In this document: positions 50,846-62,429 of the stretch, piece by piece | Layout: each line of letters starts with the position of its first letter | Numbering within the stretch: position 1 is the first letter of the stretch | The notes under the pieces: generated by a model | What the model saw: the letters and a program-made list of their open reading frames with translations, nothing else | Told to the model about the DNA's origin: nothing | The model's database searches: none | Assembly: GCA_011800805.1 (NCBI GenBank) | Contig: MPNW01000202.1 | Location: 197,485 to 261,484, forward strand | Source of the DNA: Hirudo medicinalis | Taxonomy: Eukaryota > Annelida > Clitellata > Hirudinida > Hirudinidae | Direction of reading: 5' to 3' | Length of the DNA stretch: 64,000 nt | Translations under genes and position numbers: made by a program

Positions 50846-53800
50846 TTACAATTTTGTGGCATCACTGATGCCAGGATTTCCAGAAATATTCTCTTCAATT
50901 GGGGATGATTTTGTTTTGGATTTATTAGAATGCAGTACATCAGAGTGTTCTAACCCATCGAGAGTGAGATTAACATCAAGTTCTCCGACCCCTTTCATAT
51001 TAGAAGCACTCTGAGGAGCATTGCCATTGGGGCTGTTAGAAACATTGATCGATGGTTTGCCCTGAAGTGGCACTAAATCTGCTGAAACATCCTTTAAATC
51101 AATGAGATCTTCGTCTTTTATGAAAGCACGATTATTCTGAACTTCGGTGGTCTCCGTGCTATTTGTACTGACCTTTGCCGACCTCCCAAACTTTGGTCTC
51201 CCATCTTGGTTTGGTTTTGAGGATTTCTCAGATTTGTCATCCCTTGACACATTGGAATGACTGGAACCTCGATTTTTCTTCGAGGGCCTCCTCTGCTGTA
51301 GGCCACCATTAGAAGTTCCTGATGGTTGAGAAGATGAACCAACATATGGCATGTCAGATGTTTTGATTGGGAGGGGTGAGTTTTCAATGCTATTGCTTTT
51401 GCTGCCACATTTAGATGAATTGCTTTTGCCTGGAGTAACAAGTAGTAGTAGTCTGGTGAATTTGGAAGATTATACAAAGATTGGGGATGTGGAAAGTATG
51501 GAAAATATATCTCTAAAATTATAATCTCCATTCTTATAGCTGAAACAACTTTGTAACTTAAGCAAATTCTTTTAACTAAAATAGATTACTTTACGATATA
51601 ATAGCTTATGTTGCCACAACATTATGATAGTATTATACATATGCAAAATAATATATCTGTAATATAAAATAAAAAGTGCGTGCATATGTCCATCTGTCCC
51701 AAGAACTCCTCCCAAACAATGAACTGTAGCGATTTGAAAATTGCTTATGTCACTCTCAATGCCATTCGTACGCCAGCTGTGCTATTTTCAACTTTCAGTT
51801 TTCCAACTTTCACCTTTTCCTTTAAGCCGTTTAAAAATATAAATATACATATATATATGTACATATATATATACATATATACATATATATATATATATGT
51901 ATATAACAGTGGCAGTTAAATACTACTTGAAACAAGGCACTGGCAAATAAGAGTTAAGAGAAGTTAATCATGTTAATCTAACTGGAGGCATCTGATGCAG
52001 AAGTGTTGCTGAGGCTGGCAGTACCCTTGACAGGTTGTTGCTTCAGCAAAGCAATGACACTCCTCATGTAGTCAAAGACATCCAAGCACAGGAGTTTTGA
52101 ATTCAGTTCTTGTTTCTGTTGAGATATTGAAGAAATGAAGAATATCATGTCCTTTTCCAGTTGACATGCACCATGGTAACTGAAAGATGAAGACTTTATG
52201 CATCACTATGGCAACAACCGACCAAGATAGTTGATTGGTTAATAAGAAAACAACACCTCCCTTCCAAAATCAGCCGTATTTCATATTATTTAGGGCTGCA
52301 GATTAATCTGCATTAACGATTAACATGCTTTTTAAACATTTTCTGTGCAGTTAAAATAATTAACGTGGTGATTAACTTGTTGTATTTTATACTTTTTTAG
52401 TAAATTATTTTAGTAATTTATAAAATATTTTCAACTACTTTTTGTTTTACAACCCTTTGTTGTTAGATCTTATTTTTTTTGCAGGTAGGTGTAGGTACTA
52501 GTTGTAGTTGAAGGTGACAGATTTCCTTGGCACTTGTCAAAATCAAGGATGGGTTCCTGTGATGTGTCAGCATCTGAGAAAAGCTTTAGCACATTATACA
52601 GCAGAACCAGAAATTGACACAGCAGAACCAGAAATTGACGAAGCTTTGTGTCCATTGGAATGTGTGCTCTTGCTTACTCACAGGCCAATGTTGCCAAGCT
52701 AGCCTTCAAATAGCTTCTCCAGCGACAAGTGCCATGCGAATGGCTATTTTCCCTTTCTGGACATGTTGTCCAGCAAATGTGAATAGCAAATGTGCTTCTC
52801 TGTCTCCAGACAACATAAACAGACTCGTTTTCCTCAGTGACTGGCTAAATATGAATTAGTGAACCACAAACAAATATTTCTAAACTACTATCGTGAGCAT
52901 TTTTTCATGAATAAAAGTGTTTTTTTTTACAAAAATGAAATATATTATATTATTTGAAAGTTAAGATTAATTATGCATTAATCTGAGATTAAAAAAATCA
53001 TCAACCTGCAGCCCTAATATTATTTAAATAAATCTATTATATCAACCATTACAAAAAATTGTAATGAATAAGAAGAATATAAACTATGAGCTCCACATAG
53101 CCATCCATCAATCTGACCTAAACTTGATCCGTTTATCAAGGATATTGTTCATCCATGCCATACACAATTCCTTAAGTGCAATAACTAGGACTTGGATCCT
53201 ATCAGAGTCATCAAGGTCAACAGAAGCTGAGATGATAGGCTTCAATAAGACCTCTACGGCCTTTTCAATGTAATCATTGTGTTGCGGCCTCTGTGGTGCT
53301 GCAAAAGAGAAAACATTATGAACATAATGACTTTATGAGTATTAATACTTTAGGCGCCTCTGACGCTATGCAAATGGCGCATTATAAATTAACTATTATT
53401 GTCATTATAATACTAATAAGGCAGAAGCAATCATCACACAACTTGTTCAAATAATCTGAAATAATGGAACAATTGGAAATTGCAAATTGAACAAAATGCA
53501 TGATTGAAATCAATTAGAAGCTAGTTAACAGAAATAAAATGCAGTCATACTTTGATTGTCTTTCCTCTTCCAGACCTTTCCAGTGGGCATGTCATTCTTA
53601 AAAAACTGAACAGCATTTTGAGAGCACAACTCTTTAAAAGATATTGAAGCCATGTTTGAAAGATCCTAATGCAGAAAAGCAAAACATGTTGAACCAACGA
53701 ATATTAAAATTATATTTGAATTCCTTCTCAAATTTAGAATATATAGAAAAATATCATTTTAACAACCGATGAATTGAAAACTCTCGAGAGCATCGGATAA

Positions 53801-56800
53801 ACATAGTCCAAATCTTCTCGACTAGACAATTTAAGCCATCGTTCTTGCATCAACTTCACCAAAATGTGCTTATCATTTACAAACTAACAACCCATGAAAC
53901 CTTGATGTGATATCTTCGCTTTACCTTCAATTTATCGAGGAGCAAATTGGCCTCATCAGAAACACTTTTGAGATGTTGCAGCAAGATTGAACTTGATTTG
54001 GAAAGATCCGATTCGCCACAAACAGCTTCAACTGAACTGAAAACCTTCGTAGAAGCATGGCAAGCCTCTTCCAGTTGAGAGGATAAAACCTTATCCATAA
54101 TTTTAAACTTAATATGCAATTGAATAAATTATGATGAATAAATAATAAAAATAACTCAAGCAAAATATTATAAGCAGCAAATAATTCCAAGATTTATTGA
54201 AAAGGGATAAATTCTAAAAGAACAATGTTATAATGTGATGTCATATAAATAAATAAAATTAAACTCATGAAGTTGCTTATATGTCTAAAACTAAGGGCTA
54301 TATCTTCTGTTCTGATTTCAGCATGTTTATTTTCTGATCCAGCATATCAGATTTTTTTAACAGAAAATCATCATTAAGTAATGATGACAAGCCTTAAATA
54401 TCAAAATAATCTGATATTATAATAAAAATCAACAAAATAGAAATTCAGCTTAACTAAATATTAGTTAACAATCTCTTCATTATGTCAATGATACTCAATC
54501 ATCACAGAATACAAAGCATATCTTGCCTTGAGATCAAACTTCGAACATTTGAGGAATGACTGAAGATTCAATTGAGCAAGTGACTTGAGGATTTTCTTGT
54601 GGCACAACCCGAGGGATTCAGAGCAAGCAAACATAAAACACGTCATCGCAGACTGGTACAAGTAAAAGAAAGATGACGACAACCTGAGAGGAGCTTTGTG
54701 AACAGAAGCTGATGATAAAATTTAATGCTGTTTTGACATCACGAGTTATAGCAGGGATTAAAGCAGGCTTTGTCATTGAAAAAATAATTATATTATAATA
54801 AAAATTAATTTAATTATCATTAATTCACATCACATGATAAAACGATAACGTACTTACTTTGACCAAAAAATTCAAGATATCCTTGAAGATTTTCAAAAAC
54901 TGTTTTAAGGGGAACCAATGATTCAGAAACATTCTGGAACCACTCGAGTTCAAAGTCAGACTTTGTGCCCAAAGGAGGTGCAAGTTCTGTTAGTTAAAGA
55001 ATATTGAATGATTTGAAATAATTAAAGTGCATCTTCATTATTTTTTAGTCCCTGATCCAGCATTTATTGGTCAAGATATTGTTAAACATGAATAGGATGT
55101 CAATTAATAATTGAAGTAGAAACTAACTCATTTTCCAAGTATTTTGAGATGGAAAGATCAGATATCTCATAGAAAGTTCTAGAAGATGAGGGTGGATGAC
55201 TACAGGAAACAAGCCTGCTAACACATAAAATGGAATTGCATGTTATGTAAATAATACACAAATATTTTTTCATGGCCCACTTTGACAACAAATATTGTCT
55301 TCTTGCTTAATTCCATGTTAATAATAATCATAAATAACAGATTTCAAGGTTGATGTTAAATAATAATTAGCTATAAATAAATAAAATAACTTGTTTGGCA
55401 ATCTATCTCAAAGCCATGCATAACAATTAAGCATCGAACAAAATGGAGATTCTTTTAGTTGATTCTCTTGATTTAGGTTGATTGCAATAAAATGAAGCAA
55501 AAGAAGTTAAGTTCCATGCTTATCAAATAAATAAATAAATATGCATCATTATAGATCACAACACAAATTACTATTACATCCAAACATTGCTATAAATTTG
55601 ACAGAATATTTTGTATTTAGTGGTCTTTTGAGTGCCCTATGCAACTGATTAAGATGTAAATTAACAATTAAGATTTTTAACCACTCAACCATTTGTGTAG
55701 CACCCCTATTCGAGGGCTCTCCTTGGCGTTGTGGGCTACATTGCAAACATATCACACTGTGGCTGTTGCCAATAACAATGCATGCAAGAATGTAACCCAT
55801 TGAGCTAACATGCATGCCAAAAATTTACTAAAATTATTTGTAATGGCAATTAATACTTATACCAAACTTTTAATTAGGAACATGTTTTTATCATATAATT
55901 ACCAATATTTTTAAGTATCCATTTTTCTGAGAATCTACCATTTGCAACAGCCACATAAAATTATGAAGTAATTTAATTTAATGTAAAAACTGTAAATCGT
56001 GCAAATGTTTATGCCATGTTTCCTGACTAAAAAATGGCTTGAAAATATTGCAGCTACAAATATTTAGTTCAATCCTTTAAAACTGCTTCAGTCTGATGTA
56101 GAGCTTGTTTCAGTAAATCACAGATCTATTGTCACGTTTATAACATAACCCATTTGGCCTGCATGCCAAATGAAGGTTGTTCTCCAAAAATAAATTAACA
56201 TGTAATGACATAATTTAGATTCTCCATTGAAAATTCAAACAAGTGTTAAGAAATGTATTAGTATAATTAATGTGCAATACAAATGACGTTGTATTTTTGC
56301 ATCGACAACTTTCTGGACACAATGAAGAAATTAATACATGCATAAAATTAATTCAAACACACATTCAGCTACTTCAAATGTTACTTCAATTACAACACGT
56401 AACCTTTGTGGGCGCTGATGTGAAGAATGTGAGAAACTAGATGTGACATGATGCTGTTTGACAAGGCAAGGCACCCAAGATGGTCGCCACTGATTCCAGT
56501 TCCCATCCAATAAAATCCCTCCACAAATGCTGAGAAGTTGCCAACAAAACATTGCCACACCTCTACAAAATACTGAGAAGCTAGGGAGTTAGCCTGATTG
56601 GCCATCAAGGAATCATTCCAAGAGACGGATTTTGTTTTCGAACTTCCACATTCTTCATTGCCAGACGAAGAAGGAAATTCAGGAGGGCTTTCAATGACAG
56701 TTAAAACAGAGTTGGAAGAAGTAGTATATTTTGAGGCTTTTTCTGCCACATCTATTTCATCTGAACATCCTCTCTTTTTGAGAATCAGCAACATGGTGAC

Positions 56801-57985
56801 ATGACAAACGGCATGCAGGAAATTTTCAATGAAACCCTTTTCCCTCCTGATGAAATCCATCAATGGAGGGTAGGATGAAAATATTGAATCGGATATTTTC
56901 ATCATCCCCGGAATTGGACTCACACATGTCGCCTTAGGAGCCTCATCTTTTCTATCAGGGACTTGTTCTAATGCACATGAATTCAAAGCGTCAAGCCATG
57001 CATATTGTTTGAAGTTATAATTTTGAACTTCCTTCAAAAAATCTGCACCTCCAAAGAGGTATTCCTTGCATGAAATGGCAGAATATTTAGATCTCTCTTG
57101 AGCGACAAGTTCAAGCAGACTGGATAGTTTCAAGGAAAAACTATGCTGAGGAACAACAGATTCATCACCAAATCTTTTCACAGAAAGTTTGAAATTTGTA
57201 ATAAGAAGATTATACTCCTCCAAACCTTTGGCTATATTACATAAACTTTCATACTCAATTCGGTCAAGATCGCAGTGGGCAAGTACTCTGAAGCCAATAA
57301 TGACCAACTTACCAAGCCATGAAAAGCAGTTTGAGTTTATTTTGTCAAACTGAATCCTCACTTTCCTCATGATATTTGAAACCTCACCAAAGATATTTCT
57401 GATTCGAGAGCTGTTAAAAAGACCTTTCCATAAAGAACTCCAAAAGTTCACTTGAATCCTCAGGTCATCACAAAGATCAGGTAATTCCACAAGATTTGTT
57501 CTTACAGGACACTGAATTCTATTATGACATATATTGTCCCACATATCCAATTCAGATAACATGGTTTTCTTGATTAATTCTTCAAGTTTTGAAGCAGATT
57601 CAAGACATAAGATGATATCCTTTTGAAACTCCAGTCTTGACTTAAGGATCATCAACTGCTTTATTTTATGTACGTGCTTAACAGCTTCTGCTCCCTTCCA
57701 ACAATGCATTAAAGATGGATTCTTTAACTTAGTTGCAAACCTGTTGCAAAAGTAACCACCAGGCTCTAGAATAGCAAATGCATTTTCAAATTTGTTCATC
57801 AGAACTTCAAGGGATTCAGCATTACAAATCTTAAGCTGCTGACTTTGATCCCTCTCATCCCCAGATTGTGAATCTTCAGGAGGTTCCTCCATATCGATTC
57901 CAGAGGAACGGCCTATCGAGTGAAGCATCGGCAAACGGGGAAATACGGTATTCATAACTCGGACGTTGATGCGAACTATTATCAC
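50846..57985 (-). CDS. CCDC142-like protein
   Basis: Ten exons (high to low): 57985-56404, 55214-55128, 54986-54858, 54708-54527, 54107-53925, 53883-53767, 53665-53551, 53298-53118, 52179-51983, 51429-50846. All phases agree; 1,118 residues from the first ATG. A later start near 57892 (MEEPPED) is possible. The intron after 54527 has a GC donor (AAG/GCAAGA). I do not recognise a catalytic domain. The C-terminal part reads CSQNAVQFFKNDMPTGKVW, then a helical block ending AWMNNILDKRIKF, S-YHGACQLEKD and VFDYMRSVIALLKQQP. This order resembles the C-terminal region of vertebrate CCDC142, whose function is poorly known; the match is from memory. The final exon adds about 195 residues rich in Ser, Asn, Lys and Pro with no domain. 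If the last intron is not removed, the frame stops after SDASS at about 51978. Head-to-head with NAGK. Confidence 0.65.
51840..51907. repeat. (TATA/CATATA)n microsatellite
   Basis: ATATACATATATATATGTACATATATATATAC-type self-complementary sequence in the last intron of the CCDC142-like gene. It can fold into hairpins. Confidence 0.9.
52291..53016 (+). mobile_element. hAT transposon remnant with perfect 8-bp target duplication
   Basis: Ends are TAGGGCTGCAGATTAATC and, inward from the right, TAGGGCTGCAGGTTGATG. The flanks are ATATTATT at 52283-52290 and 53017-53024, an exact 8-bp duplication. The internal plus sequence keeps part of the hAT C-terminal dimerisation region: YTAEPEIDEALCPLEC near 52600, IASPATSAM at about 52705, then ASLSPDNINRLVFLSDWL ending at about 52850. 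Known hAT proteins read IPATS.PSER.FS...R..L.P.NV..L.FL..WL. A 22-bp piece with AGCAGAACCAGAAATTGAC is tandemly repeated at 52598-52640. The 726-bp element is internally deleted and sits in the intron between 53118 and 52179 of the CCDC142-like gene. Confidence 0.9.
53350..53395 (+). repeat. Orphan SINE tail fragment
   Basis: GGCGCCTCTGACGCTATGCA followed by AATGGCGCATTATAAAT matches the tail of the SINE at 9284-9320, without any head. It is a truncated copy or a leftover of one. Confidence 0.6.
55686..55818 (-). mobile_element. tRNA-derived SINE, minus orientation
   Basis: Minus strand: GGCATGCATGTTAGCTCAAT, GGGTTACATTCTTGCATGC, GGCAACAGCCACAGTGTGAT, then a decayed B box and a GGGGTGCTACACAAATGG tail equivalent to GGCGCTATATAAATGG of other copies. 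It lies in intron 1 of the CCDC142-like gene, same strand. Confidence 0.75.
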
Positions 57986-58705
57986 AGAGACTAGAGATTA
58001 TGAGGTTTCATGCTGACCTAACGCAAATTATGGTCAATGTCCTTTTAATCTGGAATTTAATCCGGGCCAACCATATTCACAAGACGAAAGTTGATCCGAC
58101 ATTCACAAAACATAAAAATACAAATGTAGGCATAAAATCCAACGGTTTTTTTTTATAATTTCAAGCTCTGGACGACATGACATAACACCGAGACGGTCGC
58201 ACCAGAAATTGTTGAGGACCTCCGGAGAATCATATTTTTCCTTCCATAAATTATTAGTGACCCTGACATTTAATAGAGACCAAACATGATAAGTATTGCA
58301 GTCCATGCAAATAAAGTACAAGCCTCACTTTATAACAAATTGTTTTAGATATTTTGTAGACGCGACGATCTTTTAATATATAACCTGATATAAGTTAAAA
58401 TAATTACGATAACGATTACGATTATATTAAACTGCACGATGATCTAATAATATAAAACAAATATAATAAATATAAAATATGTTTTAATATACATGATATT
58501 TTAATTTATGAAAAAATAATTTATGTGAAGCCTCAAATATTACTTTAAATGGATAGCAACTAATACTATCTATTTTGAAATGTTTTATCTCCAAAATAAG
58601 GTGATGATTGACACGTTATTATTGAAGTAACTGACTAATTAAAATCCTAGATTTTGCTTGAAGCACCTGTGGTTGTCTAAGCCGAAATGTATCAAGTGAC
58701 ACGCA
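57986..58705. promoter_or_regulatory. Shared upstream region of two head-to-head genes
   Basis: About 720 bp separate the first possible start codon of the minus-strand CCDC142-like gene from the start codon of plus-strand NAGK. No clear TATA box or CpG-rich core stands out. Part of the interval nearest NAGK is strongly AT-rich. Use as a bidirectional promoter is inferred from spacing only. Confidence 0.45.
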
Positions 58706-61273
58706 ATGGAGAGCGCTGGCGATTCCGTACTTGGGCTGACTATTTACGGGGGAATAGAAGGGTTAGCATAACATTTTAAGGCAAATGTAATCTGTACCAG
58801 CCTTCTCAATTTAATGTCAATAGATTAATTCGTCAGTATGTGAGCTATTTATTTAATTTCAGTGGAGGCAGTAGCACCCACATTGTTCTCCTCAATGCGA
58901 AAGCAGAGGTGGTTGCCGAAGTCAGTTTCAATCTCGGCACCAATCACTGGGTTGTTTGTCAGATTTTAAAGGTTTTTTTTTTTTCAATTTTTCTATATTT
59001 GTGCGATTTGGATAGGTTGTTGGCATGGATCTCTGCATACAACGCCTCTGCGATCTAACAAACGAGGCAAAGATTAAAGCAGGAATCCCTCTTGATAAGC
59101 CTCTGAAATCTTTGGTAAGACTTTATTGTCTTTATAGTCAATAGAGGATTATTTGATATCTGACACTGACTGAAATCTTAGCACCAATAACATCAGAACA
59201 AAGCAGTTCCATTCAAAAGCAATTAGTTTAAAATTATTTATGCATCAGACAAGCAGATATTTCAACTTTGTCAAGCAAGACAGAAATGAGTCCCAGATTT
59301 ATGCAGTTCTAATAAAGAGAAATTTATGGAGCAAATTTAATTTTAAGTTTGGAATGAAACCTAAATTTCTAATATATTAGGTTACCAAGTTTTAGATTTC
59401 CAAATAAGGACAGATTTATGATTGAAAATTTACTTGCACAGTTTTAACAACATTCCACAAATTATTATTATTATTATTTAAGATAAAAACATTCCATTTT
59501 TGAGGGTCTTGCATTGAGTGGAGCAGATGACAAAGAATCATGTGAAACTATAAGAAGTCACCTCTTGAAGGTGCCCAATCTCAGCACTTCTGTGACAGTT
59601 GTCTGCGACACGTTTGGATCTGTGGCCACCGCATTTCCCTCAGGTTGGAAGCTTTTTTCAGGAGTAAAATGCTTTTGTCAGTCTTAAAAACAATTTGTCT
59701 AATTAGTGGATATTTGCTCACATGGCTTTTTAAGCAAGACTTTTGAGATCAATTTTAAAAAGACATCCACAAAACTCACAATTTGCATTATATCAACATT
59801 ATGCTACCACTAACATAAATCAGTTTGTATATCTATGAAAGTAATGGTTATTACATATGAATGTTAATTCATTTACTCACCACTTCTAGGTGGAATGATC
59901 TTGATAGCAGGAACTGGCTCCAGTTGCCTCTTGGTGAATCCAGATGGTCATTCTTTTCGATGTGGAGGGTGGGGTCACATTGTGGGCGATGAAAGTTCAG
60001 GTCAGAATTCATAAAAAATGTTTTTTTTTTCAAATCCTCTTCTAGTATATTGTCAGTGACTCAAGCTTGAAGGCCTTGTACCTGCATTGCAACATAAGCA
60101 ACATAATGTTGAAATTTAATCAACTTCAAACAATCTCAGATTGGATGACTGCATGCTTTACAGGCTTCTGGATTGCCATGTACTGCCTGAAGAAACTATT
60201 TGATACTTTGGATGGGTTGTCAGAAGAGAAATTGGATGTGAAAGTGGTTCAAAATATTATGCAGAATTATTTTAATGTAATTTCTTTTATGTTTGTTTGG
60301 ATTTTGAAAGTTAACTTATTTGAAATGTTCTGCTCGATGTGGGACACTATTCATAATTAAATTTGTATGGGTGTGCTAAACTTAGCTAAAAACTGAATTT
60401 GTGCAGGTCGAAGATCGGATGGGGATGTTGAAGTACCTGTATGCAGACTTCAAAAAAGATTTCATAGCTGGGATGGCAGTTGAAATAGCAAAAGGTTAAA
60501 GTGATTATTATTATTTGGTTGTCAGAAGTGACAAATTATATAAATTATGGTTTTTTTTTATCCAGCTGCCTTAGAGAAGAAGGATCCATTGTGCCTTGAA
60601 GCCTTTTATGAGGCCGGGAAATTAATGGCTTTTCATGTTTGCGCTTTGTTGCCAAAAATGAGCAAGGTGAACAAACTCGAACATTAGATTTGTAAATGCT
60701 TTGAGCCGACCGAAATTCCTCATATGTTTTGCTCGAGTGCACTTTACCTAATACAGGTTCTAATTTATTTGATACTAATTGCATTTACCTAATGCAGGAT
60801 CTGCTAAACGATGGAGTCCATGTTGCTTGCACAGGGTCTGTGTTCAAATCCTGGGATCTCCTTAAAGAAGGTTGTAATTTATTTTTTTATTCAACAATTT
60901 AAATGCATATTGTTGAAGCTTGAGAAGTCTAATTTTTGAATCAATAAGGATTACATCAAATTTGTTAAATGGCCACTTTGTGTCTTAAACTGATTCTGGA
61001 AAATAGTCATTAAGATCTTGCCGGGAAAATGTACTTAGGCATTGTCTAATCATACTTTATGATCTTCACCTAATTTTTAATCAATTAGGCTTCCAAGCTG
61101 GGTTTTTGTCAAGAAGACACTGTTTGGATGGAGTCATCAAGTGCTTGAAAATGTTGCTCATAACAAAGAAATCCACATTTGGTGCTGCTTATTTGGGTGC
61201 AAATAAGGCAGGGGAGGCATTGACTGTTGATTATTGCAACAACATTAAACAATTTTATAGCTGGAGTGAATGA
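58706..61273 (+). CDS. NAGK: N-acetyl-D-glucosamine kinase
   Basis: Ten exons: 58706-58761, 58863-58950, 59016-59114, 59505-59643, 59890-60000, 60164-60276, 60407-60494, 60566-60666, 60798-60870, 61089-61273. All phases agree, giving 350 residues against about 344 in human NAGK. The enzyme phosphorylates free GlcNAc with ATP to GlcNAc-6-phosphate in the cytosol, salvaging amino sugars for UDP-GlcNAc synthesis. Marks: phosphate-binding YGGIEGGGSS (about 14-23), sugar-contacting GTNHW (44-48), catalytic-base Asp116 in VVCDTFGS, second phosphate loop [18 protein letters not shown], adenosine-region TGSVFKSW and terminal GAAYLGA. All expected key residues are present, so the enzyme should be active. 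Donors after exon 1 (GTTAGC) and exon 2 (GTTGTT) are weak but forced by frame. Head-to-head with the CCDC142-like gene. Confidence 0.96.
59464..59478. repeat. Short (ATT)n run in NAGK intron 3
   Basis: A brief trinucleotide run about 30 bp upstream of exon 4. Confidence 0.7.
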
Positions 61274-61689
61274 TATGTGTTGTGTTTGTCACTACACCCA
61301 TCCATTTAAACTCATGGTTGACTTTGTTACTCATTTTCATCTAATTTTGTTTGTTGAAAATTATGTATGTTTTTTTCTGCCAATGTGTATGGTCAAAATG
61401 AAGTTTAGCTTAGGATAACTAGTTATAATGCATAGTGGAGGAGGGAATAATGTGTATATGTATTTAGGCGAACGTTTGAATGTCTTATCCTTATCTGGTA
61501 CTATGTTGTTGCTTGTTAATGTCCGTCACATAACTAGATTATGAGGGTACGTTATTCGAAGGCATTAGGAAGAGGAAACATTCTCTTTTCTAGTAATTTC
61601 TAGTAACATTACATTAGGGCTGTGATGATAGGGACAGATGAAGAGCAAGAGAAGACAGTCAAGCCCGCAACGATTGCCAAACCGTTTGT
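61274..61689. other. NAGK 3' untranslated and downstream sequence
   Basis: No canonical AATAAA is visible soon after the stop codon. No other exon is supported. Confidence 0.4.
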
Positions 61690-61797
61690 TTAACAGCTTC
61701 CCGAGGTCTCTCCCTTGAGGTTCAGGCCGGGTTACGAACGCAGCACATAACGACTGTCGCATGCAGGAATGAGGACCTCCGGGCTAACCTGCAGGCC
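61690..61797 (-). mobile_element. tRNA-derived SINE, minus orientation
   Basis: Minus strand: GGCCTGCAGGTTAGCCCGGA (A-box region), CATTCCTGCATGCGACAG, TCGTTATGTGCTGCGTTCGT, then AACCCGGCCTGAACC. Lies between the convergent NAGK and NDRG-like genes. Confidence 0.75.
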
Positions 61798-62025
61798 TAA
61801 TGCATAATTAACATAATTTCATCGGATGTTAAATGCGAGTGCAATTCAATTGCTCGTCTTCCAATCCATCTTAAGGGGGAATGGAAAAGTTTACCAATGA
61901 AAGATGTCACCGAACTACTGAACGGTTTTTCTGGTAGTACTGCGCTTGAAGGATATTTATATGATATTTTGAACAAATGGTTATGAAAACCCCAAGACCA
62001 CCTTACATTCACAAACATTCCACAT

Positions 62026-62036
62026 TTATTTATTAT
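62026..62036 (-). terminator. Candidate polyadenylation signal of the NDRG-like gene
   Basis: Plus-strand TTTATTTATT here reads AATAAATAAA on the minus strand, about 400 bp after the NDRG-like stop codon. Confidence 0.4.
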
Positions 62037-62429
62037 ATTGAAATTGTAAAATACATGCATTGTCGTCGATTTACAAGCACAAGGAAGGAGATTCCAAGGA
62101 TTATAAGTTTACAACAATCAACGGAAGACAAAATATTCTCTGAAAATAGTTCATAGGCGTATCACAAAGCAAAATAGACTACATAATTTTTGTCTAAAAG
62201 CTAAAAAAATAACGGTGACATGTACGTGGTCAACAATTTCAGGATCAGAAGAACATCCGAGCAAACTTTTACTCGAATCGGACATCCACCAATCCAGTAG
62301 CCGAGTTCTCAAATTACAGTAAAATATACTTAAGCATATGAGACTCTATCGAAATGTCAACTAAATGTAAGCGAAACGTGCCATTGGAACTCAGCTAAAC
62401 ATTCTAATGAGATCGGGATGAGAAAGCAA

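Noticed and set aside
51118..51531. 137-codon minus frame overlapping the last CCDC142-like exon
   Set aside because: Only the other frame joins in phase to the previous exon through a good CTCCAG acceptor.
54708..54765. Open segment reading PALIPAITRDV just upstream of a CCDC142-like exon
   Set aside because: Its phase does not join the previous exon; the CATCAG acceptor at 54709-54710 gives an exact phase match.
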